DNA of 64,000 nucleotides, taken from contig NZ_KI515775.1 of the NCBI RefSeq assembly GCF_000478175.1, forward strand, positions 9,172 to 73,171, read 5' to 3'. The position numbers were made by a program, and so were the translations under genes. This document shows, piece after piece, positions 19,308 through 27,867 of this stretch (its first letter is position 1; each line of letters starts with the position of its first letter). The notes under the pieces were generated by a model. The model made no database searches and had not been told where the DNA came from. It was given only the letters and a program-made list of their open reading frames with translations. The stretch comes from Corynebacterium sp. KPL1814 (lineage in GTDB: Bacteria; Actinomycetota; Actinomycetes; Mycobacteriales; Mycobacteriaceae).

Positions 19308-20276
19308 TTGCCCGAAAAGGAGCAATTACCGGTAATATGGTTCGACGTGTTTAAACCGTCCTCTCTCAACGCGGCGGCATCAGTAAAGGCTGGTGCCGCC
19401 CTTGCCGTGTGCATGCTTGCCTGCTCTACGGTTGCTGGGTGCAGCAATAGCGAGCGAGACAGCACCGCCAAAGCCGAAGACACCACGATTACTGCGCATA
19501 GGGCAGCAAAGGTGCCCCCGCGGATCAATGAGTTCCTCAAGGGGGATGAGGACCATTCCATTAGCTATATTCGCCTGCACGATGGCATGTATATGGGCTC
19601 TGCGGCAGAACACGATCCCCGCCCGGCGCTCAGCCTTATCAAGCTCTATATCGCTACCTACGTCATTGAGCAGGGCGAGTACGAGGACAAATACGAGGCG
19701 CTCGGTATGATCGCCAGCTCTTCTGATAAGAGCGCCGAGGAGCTGTTTAAGAAGTACCCGGATTCCATCGATAAGATTGCCAAGGAATACGATCTGGAAT
19801 CCACCAAGGCGGGCGAGACTTGGGGCTATTCGGAAACCTCCACCTATGACGTGGCCAGCTTCATCTCCCAGCTCATCAAGCGCGATGAAACCCACCCCGT
19901 GCTCGTGGCGATGTCGCACGCGGATCCCGTCTCAGAAGATGGCTATGACCAGGATTATGGCACCGCGAAGCTCTCAAATGTGGTGGGCAGCAAGTGGGGC
20001 TGGTCCAATGATAAGTCGATTAATTCCTCGGTGTCCTTTGGCAAGAACTTCGTCGCCGCGGCCTCCATTAATGGCTCCGCCGATGACCTCACGGACTACG
20101 TGAAGAGCGAAATCAACGGCGAGAACCTGGGCAAGGCCACCGAGCGGTTCTTGAAGTACAAGGACGGCGAGGACGTTCCGCCCATCGAGACGACCTCCGA
20201 AAAGCCGACTTCTAGCGAGAAGAAGGACAAGGGCAAGAAGGAGGAAAAGAAGTCCTCCGAGCCCAAGGGGAAATAG
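19308..20276 (+). CDS. Lipoprotein with class A beta-lactamase-like serine hydrolase domain
   Basis: The frame is open from a TTG directly after the mctC stop (19308); GTG at 19347 gives a better signal peptide ending in a lipobox (STVAGC), so the true start is uncertain. The mature part has an SxxK motif in ALSLIKLYIATYVIE and a following helical region of the class A beta-lactamase/serine hydrolase fold. No clear SDN or KTG box is visible, so activity on beta-lactams is doubtful. The last 30 residues are Lys/Glu/Ser-rich (KKDKGKKEEKK). A second lipoprotein of this kind lies at 59516-60505. Confidence 0.7.
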   Translation: MPEKEQLPVIWFDVFKPSSLNAAASVKAGAALAVCMLACSTVAGCSNSERDSTAKAEDTTITAHRAAKVPPRINEFLKGDEDHSISYIRLHDGMYMGSAAEHDPRPALSLIKLYIATYVIEQGEYEDKYEALGMIASSSDKSAEELFKKYPDSIDKIAKEYDLESTKAGETWGYSETSTYDVASFISQLIKRDETHPVLVAMSHADPVSEDGYDQDYGTAKLSNVVGSKWGWSNDKSINSSVSFGKNFVAAASINGSADDLTDYVKSEINGENLGKATERFLKYKDGEDVPPIETTSEKPTSSEKKDKGKKEEKKSSEPKGK

Positions 20277-20278
20277 GC

Positions 20279-21184
20279 CTACTTAAAGGCCTTGGCGATA
20301 TCCTGGGCGGCATCGGCAAGGCCGCGAATTTGCTCGTTGCTTAGCGATGACCCCTTAAAGCTCACCCCATCCGCGGTAACCTGCGGCAAATCCGGCATAT
20401 TCGGGATGGCCTTGTCCAGGGTGGAGCTGAGATCCTGGATGCCTGGCTGCTTGGAATCGGGCGTCCATTGGCCCCAGTCGCTGGCATAGACCTCGTTGAC
20501 ATCAACGATGACGTTCTCGATGGTCTGCTGGCGCGACTGCGGTAGCTGGTGAATGGTGGTCTTGGGGTGGATTTTCCCGTTAGAACCCCAATCGTGCATC
20601 CAGTAGAACGTGCCAATCCTATCCTGGCTGGCCCACTCGATGGTGTTGTAGTTGCCGTAAACGCCGGTCTGGTAACCGGCCACGGACAGCGCCTTGGAGA
20701 ATGCCTGCAGGTATGGCCGGATGAACTGGGTGTAGTGCTCGCGGGTGGGGTTATCGTCGATGGCGATGTAGATGGGCCGGTTCGTGGGGCCACCGGCGTC
20801 CTTATGTAGCGAAATGGCCTGCGGGGCGTGGATGGCGGCGCCCGCCGCGCCCTGCTTCCAATCGGCGGTGTCGGCGCGGCCGAATTGATATACCGAGGCC
20901 GTGGGCAGGCCGGCGGCGGCATTGGCGGCAGTCTCTTGGAGAGTGACCGGCTTGCCGGTCATCCAGGCCGCGCCGGGGCGCTTTTTGGAGACGTAGCGAA
21001 TGGCACCGATGTGGCCCGCGCGCTTGATGGCGTCGGGGGAAGGGGGCCCTGAGGAAAAGTCAATGATGGTCCCGCGCACCGGGCCGAGGGCTGCGGCAGA
21101 GGGTGCGGCCGTGCCAATGGCGCCAGCGGTAAGGGCAAGGGCGCTTGCCTTCAAAAGGCCGCGACGAGACAGAGACGGTGACAT
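20279..21184 (-). CDS. Tat-exported DUF1906 (glycoside hydrolase-like) protein
   Basis: A 301-residue protein. ATG 21184 is supported by AGGAGC just upstream. It starts MSPSLSRRGLLKASALALTAG, a twin-arginine signal (SRRGLLK) with cleavage near SAAALG. The mature part begins GTIIDFSSGPPSP and has YQFGRADTADW, RPIYIAIDDNP and YQTGVYGNYNTIEWA, the TIM-barrel signature of DUF1906, a family related to GH25 lysozymes and probably acting on the cell wall. The end is helical (SSLSNEQIRGLADAAQDIAKAFK). It converges with the lipoprotein gene two bases away. Confidence 0.85.
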   Translation of the reverse strand: MSPSLSRRGLLKASALALTAGAIGTAAPSAAALGPVRGTIIDFSSGPPSPDAIKRAGHIGAIRYVSKKRPGAAWMTGKPVTLQETAANAAAGLPTASVYQFGRADTADWKQGAAGAAIHAPQAISLHKDAGGPTNRPIYIAIDDNPTREHYTQFIRPYLQAFSKALSVAGYQTGVYGNYNTIEWASQDRIGTFYWMHDWGSNGKIHPKTTIHQLPQSRQQTIENVIVDVNEVYASDWGQWTPDSKQPGIQDLSSTLDKAIPNMPDLPQVTADGVSFKGSSLSNEQIRGLADAAQDIAKAFK

Positions 21185-21262
21185 GAAAAGCTCCTGCAGT
21201 GATCGCATTAGTCACAATAGTTAACAAATGCACCATAGCAGGAGGCGGTGGGTGAGTCGTGT

Positions 21263-21691
21263 TTATTTTGACACGTTGCTAAATTCCACGTTCGTGGCAT
21301 GTTCCACGGTGCGCGATACCGTGCAGTCCTTCTCGTGGGAAATGCGAATCAGGTTATCTACCAGTGCGCGGGCCTTTTCGCCGTCCGGGGTGGAAGGGAA
21401 TGCGAGGTCGAAGGCGACGCGGACATCGGAAAGCCGCGAGGCGCCATCCTCATCCACGCGGTCGCCCTCGGCGCGCACATGGAAAGACTCCGGCTCGGTG
21501 CGCCGAGAGGTCACGACATCCACGTCCACCGCGGTGCACCCGGCGACGGCGGCCAGCAGGAGCTCTACCGGCGATAACAGGCCCTCCCCGCGGCCGAACT
21601 CGATGCTGGCGCCTTCCGCATTGGTGGCCCGGTACACCGAATTTTCTACGCGGTTAAGGTCAACGGAATACTGCTTCGTGAGTTCACTCAT
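21263..21691 (-). CDS. OsmC family protein
   Basis: A 142-residue OsmC/Ohr-type protein. The segment SPVELLLAAVAGCTAVDVDVV carries the first conserved Cys of the family. OsmC-like proteins reduce organic peroxides, but the second peroxidatic Cys is not in the usual position (one more Cys occurs in HEKDCTVSRTVEH), and that arrangement does match the OsmC subfamily. It starts 10 bases after the stop of the membrane hydrolase gene, suggesting a shared transcript. Confidence 0.85.
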   Translation of the reverse strand: MSELTKQYSVDLNRVENSVYRATNAEGASIEFGRGEGLLSPVELLLAAVAGCTAVDVDVVTSRRTEPESFHVRAEGDRVDEDGASRLSDVRVAFDLAFPSTPDGEKARALVDNLIRISHEKDCTVSRTVEHATNVEFSNVSK

Positions 21692-21701
21692 GGCCTAAAG
21701 C

Positions 21702-23702
21702 TTAAGCCAGGCTCGGGATATAGGCCACGCTGCCGCCTAAGGACATCGTGATAAAGATGGGCGCGATAACCAGGGGCCCGAGCCAGACGCGGCCGGTATT
21801 GGCATAAAACATCTTGTTCAAGATGGGCAGCAGGATCATCATGGGCAAGATGGACTGCAGCATATTGACATACAGCCAGTCATCGGTCCAGTGCACCGTG
21901 CCGGTGGCGGCGAAGACGGAATATTGGATAACGAAGATCATCGCCAAGCCGACGGAGTTGGCCAGCGCCGCAATGAGGTAGGTCTGCCACTTGGGCGTAT
22001 CGCTATAGCGCGTGCCCACACCGGCGCGAATGGAGTTGGCCAGGTAGAAGATGAACATCGCCGGCACGTACATGAGAGCCACAAGGAACCAGCGCAGTGT
22101 TAGCGGGCGGGAGGCTACGACCAAGAAGCGGTAATCATTGTGGAAAGCGAGATACACAATGGATAGCACGGAGAAATACACGAAGAGCAAGATGAAGGCC
22201 AGCAGTAGCGTGCGCCCAAAGGTGCGCCAGCTCATCGTGATGCCCCAGGAACGGGCGCGCTCGCCACGGGCGTAGGTGGACTTATCCCGGGTGATATAGA
22301 ACAAGATAAGCCCGACTATGCCGTTGACGATGGCCCACAAGACCACCGAGTTGACCATGCGCGCCGGGAAGAACCAGGTACTGACCTTATTCGCGGCATC
22401 GTAAAAGACATCTTGCGATAGGTTTGCCAGCGGCATGAACGTGAAGAACGCGATGGCCGCCGTAAGCACGAAGAACGCCCAGAACTTCGCGGCCTCTTTA
22501 CCCCGCGGGCGCTTCGGCACCGTTGGCAGGGCCTGCGCCACTGGTGCGAAGTAGCGGGTGCGCAATAGCATGCGGGTTAGAGGGAAGAGCATGGCAATGC
22601 CGCCAATGAGGGACAGGAGGTTAAAGACCTCCTTGAGCCACCACGTCTGATTGCCGGAATCCATCTTCACCGGCGCATCCAGGGTGTCATCGAAAAACTC
22701 GAGGATACTGCCGATGGCACTGGGTGTAAGCGGCTGCAGCGGGTGCAGCGTTTCATCGTTATAGGCAATGCGGTAGGTGCCCTTGTCGATGTCCCCGTAC
22801 CCATGGCCAATTTCAATGCGGTCCACCTGGTCTTGTTTCTTGAGCCCAGAGTTGACCATGGACAGGGCCTCCGGCGCATCGCGCAGATCACCATCTCCAT
22901 TGATATTGCGGTAACCGCCCTCATCGTAGCGGGCATAGCCCAGCGCCATATTGGAGTGCACGTGGGCGAACTTTTTATCGTTTAAGTTCTTGAGCCAGCC
23001 GGAGATAAAGACTGCGGAGATCTTATCCAGATCCTCGGCGCGCTTGCGCTCGCCATCCGTGATGGTGGTGCCGCCTTCGCTATCCGGATCCTTGGCGGCT
23101 TTGAGCGCATCATCGACCTTCTTGCCGTATTTATTGGCCGCGGTGCGCACTGCGGTACCACCGGCGGAGTGGCCGGTAATGCCGATTCGATCCTCATCGA
23201 CGTAATTGAACGTATCCAGGTGGTCTGTGACGTAATCAATGGCGGTCACGATGGCGGAATCACTATCATCCGGGTGCTGCGAGCTCGATTCGCCCTGGTT
23301 ATATGGGTCAACTACCAGGGTGACAAAGCCGCGCCGGGCCAATTCCAGCGAGTTGGAGACCTGGGTTTCCTTGGTGCGCTGGAAACCGGGTGAGACGATG
23401 ACCATGGGCGCTTTATTCTCCGGCGTCGCGTCCTTCGGGCGGAAGAGATCTGCGGTGACCGTAGCGCCGTGCTTGCCGGCGATCTTTAGATCGGTGACCT
23501 GAACATTGCCGCCATCGGTTTGCACCAGCGATGAGCCCAACCCGCCGATGAGCACGATGGCAATGCATACAAAGAGCTTCCAGCCATCGCTAAAGCGGCG
23601 CTTTTTGGATACCTCAGCAGGCATCTGCTCTGCCTGGTGTTCCAGCGAAAGGGACGACTGTTCTTCCACGGGAGTGGAGGACGGGGATGCGGAGTCGGAC
23701 AT
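21702..23702 (-). CDS. Membrane-bound alpha/beta hydrolase with C-terminal multi-helix domain
   Basis: A 666-residue protein with three parts. One N-terminal helix (about 38-58) precedes a domain of dienelactone-hydrolase type, with DRIGITGHSAGGTAVR holding the nucleophilic Ser and FVTLVVDPYNQGES. From about residue 355 to the end there are eight or so hydrophobic helices. The hydrolase domain probably faces outside. Substrate unknown; an ester or peptide of the envelope is only a guess. Linked to osmC by a 10-base gap. Confidence 0.8.
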   Translation of the reverse strand: MSDSASPSSTPVEEQSSLSLEHQAEQMPAEVSKKRRFSDGWKLFVCIAIVLIGGLGSSLVQTDGGNVQVTDLKIAGKHGATVTADLFRPKDATPENKAPMVIVSPGFQRTKETQVSNSLELARRGFVTLVVDPYNQGESSSQHPDDSDSAIVTAIDYVTDHLDTFNYVDEDRIGITGHSAGGTAVRTAANKYGKKVDDALKAAKDPDSEGGTTITDGERKRAEDLDKISAVFISGWLKNLNDKKFAHVHSNMALGYARYDEGGYRNINGDGDLRDAPEALSMVNSGLKKQDQVDRIEIGHGYGDIDKGTYRIAYNDETLHPLQPLTPSAIGSILEFFDDTLDAPVKMDSGNQTWWLKEVFNLLSLIGGIAMLFPLTRMLLRTRYFAPVAQALPTVPKRPRGKEAAKFWAFFVLTAAIAFFTFMPLANLSQDVFYDAANKVSTWFFPARMVNSVVLWAIVNGIVGLILFYITRDKSTYARGERARSWGITMSWRTFGRTLLLAFILLFVYFSVLSIVYLAFHNDYRFLVVASRPLTLRWFLVALMYVPAMFIFYLANSIRAGVGTRYSDTPKWQTYLIAALANSVGLAMIFVIQYSVFAATGTVHWTDDWLYVNMLQSILPMMILLPILNKMFYANTGRVWLGPLVIAPIFITMSLGGSVAYIPSLA

Positions 23703-23881
23703 ATACGCGTTCCTTGCAGGTGGTACTTAATTGAAATGAGTGGGCTGAAAGTCCGATAGTGGAAAACTTAAAGTCCAGCGTGGAAGCATATTAGGCCCGC
23801 CCGAAAGCGGGTGCAACCGTTGCGGTAAATGGTGGTGCAGTGCAAGCGCTGAACTGGCCAAAGTTTGCGCGATGCGGTGAA

Positions 23882-24910
23882 TTAATAAATCAGGGGCGGC
23901 GAGAAGCGAATACGCACCGATTGTCCAAGCTCTGGTTTATTAACTGCAGTAGTGCGGAACGTGACCCCAGATTCGTGGGAGGCGGTAACGGAGTAGTGCC
24001 CGGCTTCGAAAATGGCGGAGTCAACTACCGCCGCAACCGTGGCGCCTGGATGGTTTTCCTCCACGATTGTTGCGTGGTGTGGCAAGATGGCGGCCTTAGT
24101 GCCTTCGTCCCGCACGGTTACTTCACTCAATGGCCAAGAGATCCCAAGGGCGGGGCACTCGACGCGGCCTCCTGAAATAGTGGTCTGGACAATCGTGGCA
24201 TCCGCAATAAATCCCGCGACCACCGGGCTAGCGGGATCTTCCAGTAGCTGTTGCGGGGTAGCAATCTGCTGGATTTCGCCGCCGTCTAGAACCACGACTC
24301 TATCTGCTATTGCCAGCGCCTCGGCGCGATCGTGGGTGACGTGCATCGTGGTTAGGCGTTGCTTTTGCGTCAGGGCTACCAGCTCGCGGCGCAAATTATC
24401 GCGCAATGGTTCATCGAGGGCTGAAAGCGCCTCATCCAGCAATAAAACCTTGGGGTTAGCGACGATCGCCCGGGCCAGGGCAACGCGCTGGCGCTGCCCA
24501 CCAGAAAGGCTATCCGGAGTACGGTCCTCGAATCCTGGCAGGCCCACGAGAGCTAAAGTCTCAGAAATGCGCTCTTCGCGCTCGGCCTTTGCTACTTTCG
24601 CCTGGCGCAACGGGTAGCCAACATTGTCTCTAACGGACATGTGCGGCCAGATTGCGTGCTGTTGGAAGACCATGCCAATGCCGCGTTTCTCGGGAGGAAT
24701 AGCAGTCATCTGCCGGCCGTCTATGTAAAGCTCACCCGACGATGGAGAAATAAAACCAGCGATGGTGCGCAGGAGCGTGGTTTTACCGGAGCCTGACGGG
24801 CCAACGAGTGCAATGAGTTCCCCAGGCTCGATGGAGAGGTTGATATCGCGCAGGCCGGTGGTTCCATCCGGAAAAGTGACCGTGAGGTGGGAAGCTGCAA
24901 TTTTCGCCAT
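23882..24910 (-). CDS. ABC transporter ATP-binding protein, FbpC/PotA-like
   Basis: A 342-residue ATPase. Walker A GPSGSGKTT (about 36-44), Q-loop FQQHAIWPHMSVRDNVGYPL, signature LSGGQRQRVALARAI, Walker B VLLLDEALSALDEP, H-loop VTHDRAEAL. The C-terminal 110 residues form a TOBE-like regulatory domain. This is the group that energises ferric iron, spermidine or 2-aminoethylphosphonate uptake. It follows the permease gene with a 2-base gap. Confidence 0.9.
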   Translation of the reverse strand: MAKIAASHLTVTFPDGTTGLRDINLSIEPGELIALVGPSGSGKTTLLRTIAGFISPSSGELYIDGRQMTAIPPEKRGIGMVFQQHAIWPHMSVRDNVGYPLRQAKVAKAEREERISETLALVGLPGFEDRTPDSLSGGQRQRVALARAIVANPKVLLLDEALSALDEPLRDNLRRELVALTQKQRLTTMHVTHDRAEALAIADRVVVLDGGEIQQIATPQQLLEDPASPVVAGFIADATIVQTTISGGRVECPALGISWPLSEVTVRDEGTKAAILPHHATIVEENHPGATVAAVVDSAIFEAGHYSVTASHESGVTFRTTAVNKPELGQSVRIRFSPPLIY

Positions 24911-24912
24911 TA

Positions 24913-26529
24913 TTAAGTCCTTACCTTAGGAGCACGAATAGTCAGTGCGAGGGCAATGATGCCAAGCAGCGCAAAGAGCAAAGCGAGTGCTGATGCTTGG
25001 TTATAATTTCCTGCCTGCTGCAGGTTGAAGACTTGGACACCCAGTGTTGTGGTTCCGGGTGCGACGAGGAGTACGGAAATAGTAAGTTCTCGAATCGCGG
25101 TCACCGCGACGAGCACCGCACCGGAGATCGCCGCCGGAATGGTCATCGCGCCGGTGGTAGTAAATAGCGCCTTAAGCGGCGTGGCACCAGAAATGCGCGC
25201 TGCTTCTTCCACGGTGACTGGGGTGCTTATTAACGGGGCACGCACGGACTGGACAACGAGTGCGGTAAAAGCGCAGACGTAGGCGATAAGGATTATCCAA
25301 ATGGTGTTATATAACCCGGTATAGCGCCCGGCGATCAGCCAGGCGACGCCGATAATGAGCCCAGGCAGCGCGCTCGGTAGTAGCGCAGAAAGAGTTAAAA
25401 GCGTATTTCCCCGCGCCTGGGTACGGGTCACTAGAATTCCGATGACCCAGCCAAGAATCCCGCAGATTATCGCGGCGGTTATTGACAGAAATGCGGAATT
25501 GGTGAGGCCGTCGATAACGCGCGGGTTGGATAAAGCACTGCTAAAGTTCGCCAACGAGATGGTTTCTAAGGTAAACGGAATCCCAGGAGCTGGCAGCAAT
25601 GCGCGGTAGGCCAAACCAAGGATTGGGCCAATGGAAATGGCGAGTCCGCACACCCACATGATGATCGTGACCGGCCAACGCGCTGAATGCAGTGCAAAGC
25701 GGGCCGGGCTTCCGGACTCATGGGTAGAAGACGAGTTTTTCAGGGAGGTGAGATAGTCCATGATGACTGCGCCGATTCCCAAAAATAAGAGGACGACACC
25801 GATGGTCGAGACCACCTGTAATGGGTTGGATACGGTGCCGGAATCAATGAACCGGTAAATCATCGTCGCGAGCGTTTCGAATCGAGCCGGCGAGCCGATG
25901 ATGGCGGGAATCCCGAAATCCGCCAGATTAGCAATTGCCGTGAGGGTAAACGCGGATAACAGGGCGGGTCGCAGGAGCGGAAGGGTGACCGTGCGCAGAA
26001 CTGTCATCACGGAAGCGCCAGATACTCGGGCGGCTAGCTCAAAATCCGGGGAGATGGAGCGCAGGCTCGAAGAAATGATGACGTATGCCGTGGGAAAAGA
26101 GTGGATGGTCATCAGCGCAATGACCCCGTCGGCGCCGTAGATATTCCATATCTCGAACCCAAAGAGCTTATTCAAACCCTGATTCGGGCCGAAGAGTTGA
26201 ATCCAGGCGATCGCTCCGATAAATGGCGGAACTAAGAGTGGCGAGAGCAGGAATAGGCGCAGAACCGATGAGCCGTAGATATCCGTGCGGTCTAACGCGA
26301 TGGCAATAACGGTGCCGATAATAACGGCGGCGAGCGCCGAAAGCGCCGTGGTGAAAAGCGAATTCCATGTAGCAATACCGAGCCCTTGCTCTAGCAAGAC
26401 GGGGATTTGGTTCCCGCCCAGTGCAAGGGAGACAACAAGGGATAAAGGTGCGATGAACAGGCCAATGGCAATGAGCCACACGCCAACGCGCAGCGCGGAT
26501 ACGGAGGGATTTTTCAACAAACGAGCCAT
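24913..26529 (-). CDS. ABC transporter permease, FbpB-like (fused double domain)
   Basis: A 538-residue membrane protein with two homologous halves of about six helices, as in FbpB. Each half has the EAA loop: SPDFELAARVSGASVMTVLRTVTLPLLRPAL near 160-190 and TVEEAARISGATPLKALFTTTGAMTIPAAI near 435-465. It is the pore of a periplasmic-binding-protein-type importer, most often for ferric iron. Neighbours supply the binding protein and the ATPase. Confidence 0.9.
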   Translation of the reverse strand: MARLLKNPSVSALRVGVWLIAIGLFIAPLSLVVSLALGGNQIPVLLEQGLGIATWNSLFTTALSALAAVIIGTVIAIALDRTDIYGSSVLRLFLLSPLLVPPFIGAIAWIQLFGPNQGLNKLFGFEIWNIYGADGVIALMTIHSFPTAYVIISSSLRSISPDFELAARVSGASVMTVLRTVTLPLLRPALLSAFTLTAIANLADFGIPAIIGSPARFETLATMIYRFIDSGTVSNPLQVVSTIGVVLLFLGIGAVIMDYLTSLKNSSSTHESGSPARFALHSARWPVTIIMWVCGLAISIGPILGLAYRALLPAPGIPFTLETISLANFSSALSNPRVIDGLTNSAFLSITAAIICGILGWVIGILVTRTQARGNTLLTLSALLPSALPGLIIGVAWLIAGRYTGLYNTIWIILIAYVCAFTALVVQSVRAPLISTPVTVEEAARISGATPLKALFTTTGAMTIPAAISGAVLVAVTAIRELTISVLLVAPGTTTLGVQVFNLQQAGNYNQASALALLFALLGIIALALTIRAPKVRT

Positions 26530-26535
26530 CTAGAA

Positions 26536-27567
26536 CTAGGAAGACACTGCCTTTTGGAATACCTCGACGGCGGCGTCTTTATCCTTGGTGATTTTCTCCA
26601 GGTCCTGGTCCATGAGCTCAATGTCTGCGAGTTCAGGGGTGTCCGCTGGAGTTCCCACGTCCTCACGTACTGGGAGGTACGACTGCTCGACGGCGATTTC
26701 TTGAGCCTTCTTCGAAAGCAGGAAGTTGATGTACTTCTGTGCTGCTTCTTGTTCCTTGGAGTCTTTGAATACGCCCGCGGGCTCAGAAATATACGGTGAT
26801 CCCTCGCTAGGGTAGGCGAGGGCAACTGGGGATCCCTTATCCGCTAGGTCGCGGACTAAGTAATCGACGACCACGCCCACGGGCCTGGAGCCGGAGGCGA
26901 TTTCTTGGGAAGTAGGACCATTGGACTCTGCGATCATCGGGGAATTCTTGCCCAAGTCTTCGATCCATGCTTCACCGAGGTCTGGATTGTTCTTCCATGC
27001 TGAGGCATTAAATGCTGCCGCACCAGAGACCGCCGGGTTAGGCATGACGAGTTTGTCCTTGTACTTCGGATCGGTGAGATCCGCCCACGAGGTCGGGGCA
27101 TCGCCTTCTGCGATTTCGTCGGTGTTATAAGCAATGACCGTAGGGATAATGCGCGTGCCGACATAAAAACTCTCGTCGTCTTTGGCCTCATCGATGATGT
27201 CGTCGGAATCGACATCGGCAAGCTCGATGAGATCGCCATCCTCGGCGTAATTTTCAAAGGTAGGTGCATCGGCCGCCCAGAAAACGTCTGCCTCGATATC
27301 GTCAGATTGCTTCTCCGAAGAAATGCGCGCGTTCAAATCGCCGGTACCGGCGCGGTACACCTTGACCTCGATATCGGGGTTTTCTTCATTGAAGGCCGCA
27401 TTGATTTCATCGACCTTTTCTTCCGGCTCAGACGTATAGACGGTAATAGAGGTTGAATCGCTTGCGGCCTTCGTATCTTCATCGTCGGTCGCAGGCTCAC
27501 CGCACGAACTAAGAAGAACGGTTGAAGCAAGGGCTAGGGCAGCGAGAGAAGAGTGCTTTGGCTTCAT
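26536..27567 (-). CDS. ABC transporter substrate-binding lipoprotein (iron-type)
   Basis: A 343-residue protein. ATG 27567 is chosen since GGAGGAA lies eight bases upstream and the signal peptide with lipobox VLLSSC follows (lipid Cys at about 21); the frame is open to 27759. It belongs to the FbpA/AfuA-like group (SITVYTSEPEEKVDEINAAF near the start, DVFWAADAPTFENYAEDGDL, then AVSGAAAFNASAW). Ferric iron is the usual ligand, but 2-aminoethylphosphonate binders look alike. A short TAAGGTA string at 27764 upstream resembles half of a DtxR site, not a full one. Confidence 0.88.
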   Translation of the reverse strand: MKPKHSSLAALALASTVLLSSCGEPATDDEDTKAASDSTSITVYTSEPEEKVDEINAAFNEENPDIEVKVYRAGTGDLNARISSEKQSDDIEADVFWAADAPTFENYAEDGDLIELADVDSDDIIDEAKDDESFYVGTRIIPTVIAYNTDEIAEGDAPTSWADLTDPKYKDKLVMPNPAVSGAAAFNASAWKNNPDLGEAWIEDLGKNSPMIAESNGPTSQEIASGSRPVGVVVDYLVRDLADKGSPVALAYPSEGSPYISEPAGVFKDSKEQEAAQKYINFLLSKKAQEIAVEQSYLPVREDVGTPADTPELADIELMDQDLEKITKDKDAAVEVFQKAVSS

Positions 27568-27787
27568 TGGGGAAGTTCCTCCAGAGAGAGTAGTGATCAG
27601 GAACGTCAATCTAACTGCACCGAAGTTAAGGCAACTTGGGATCGATATGAACGCACAGTAAATTCTTTGAGCTTCTGGGCAGGTGTTTCGGTGGGCCGGA
27701 CCGCCTTGCGCGAGGGGACGGCTTTTAACGCTGTAAAGCGGGAAACCAGGAGGTGACAAGCTTAAGGTAGCCCCACATGGGGGATTA

Positions 27788-27803
27788 ATCTATAGAGCAA
27801 TAG
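27788..27803. promoter_or_regulatory. AmtR operator upstream of amt-glnK
   Basis: ATCTATAG-AGCA-ATAG fits the published AmtR consensus (ATCTATAG, a short spacer, ATAG) without mismatch. It is 65 bases before the amt start, where AmtR repression of amt is established in C. glutamicum. The gene for AmtR itself is at 61193-61912. Confidence 0.85.
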
Positions 27804-27867
27804 ATATTTATATACCTGTAGTACTACCGTTATGAAAAGCAATGAAGGAACCCTACAAGGAGAAATA

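Noticed and set aside
17232..19325. Two long minus-strand ORFs (382 and 301 codons) opposite mctBC
   Set aside because: Both are His/Asp/Gly-rich translations of the antisense strand of membrane protein genes.
23795..23812. Small CCCGC/GCGGG hairpin near the ABC ATPase gene
   Set aside because: The stem is 5 bp without a T-run, too weak to call a terminator.
27764..27784. Possible DtxR (iron) box upstream of the ABC transporter
   Set aside because: Only TAAGGTA matches; the second half-site is missing.
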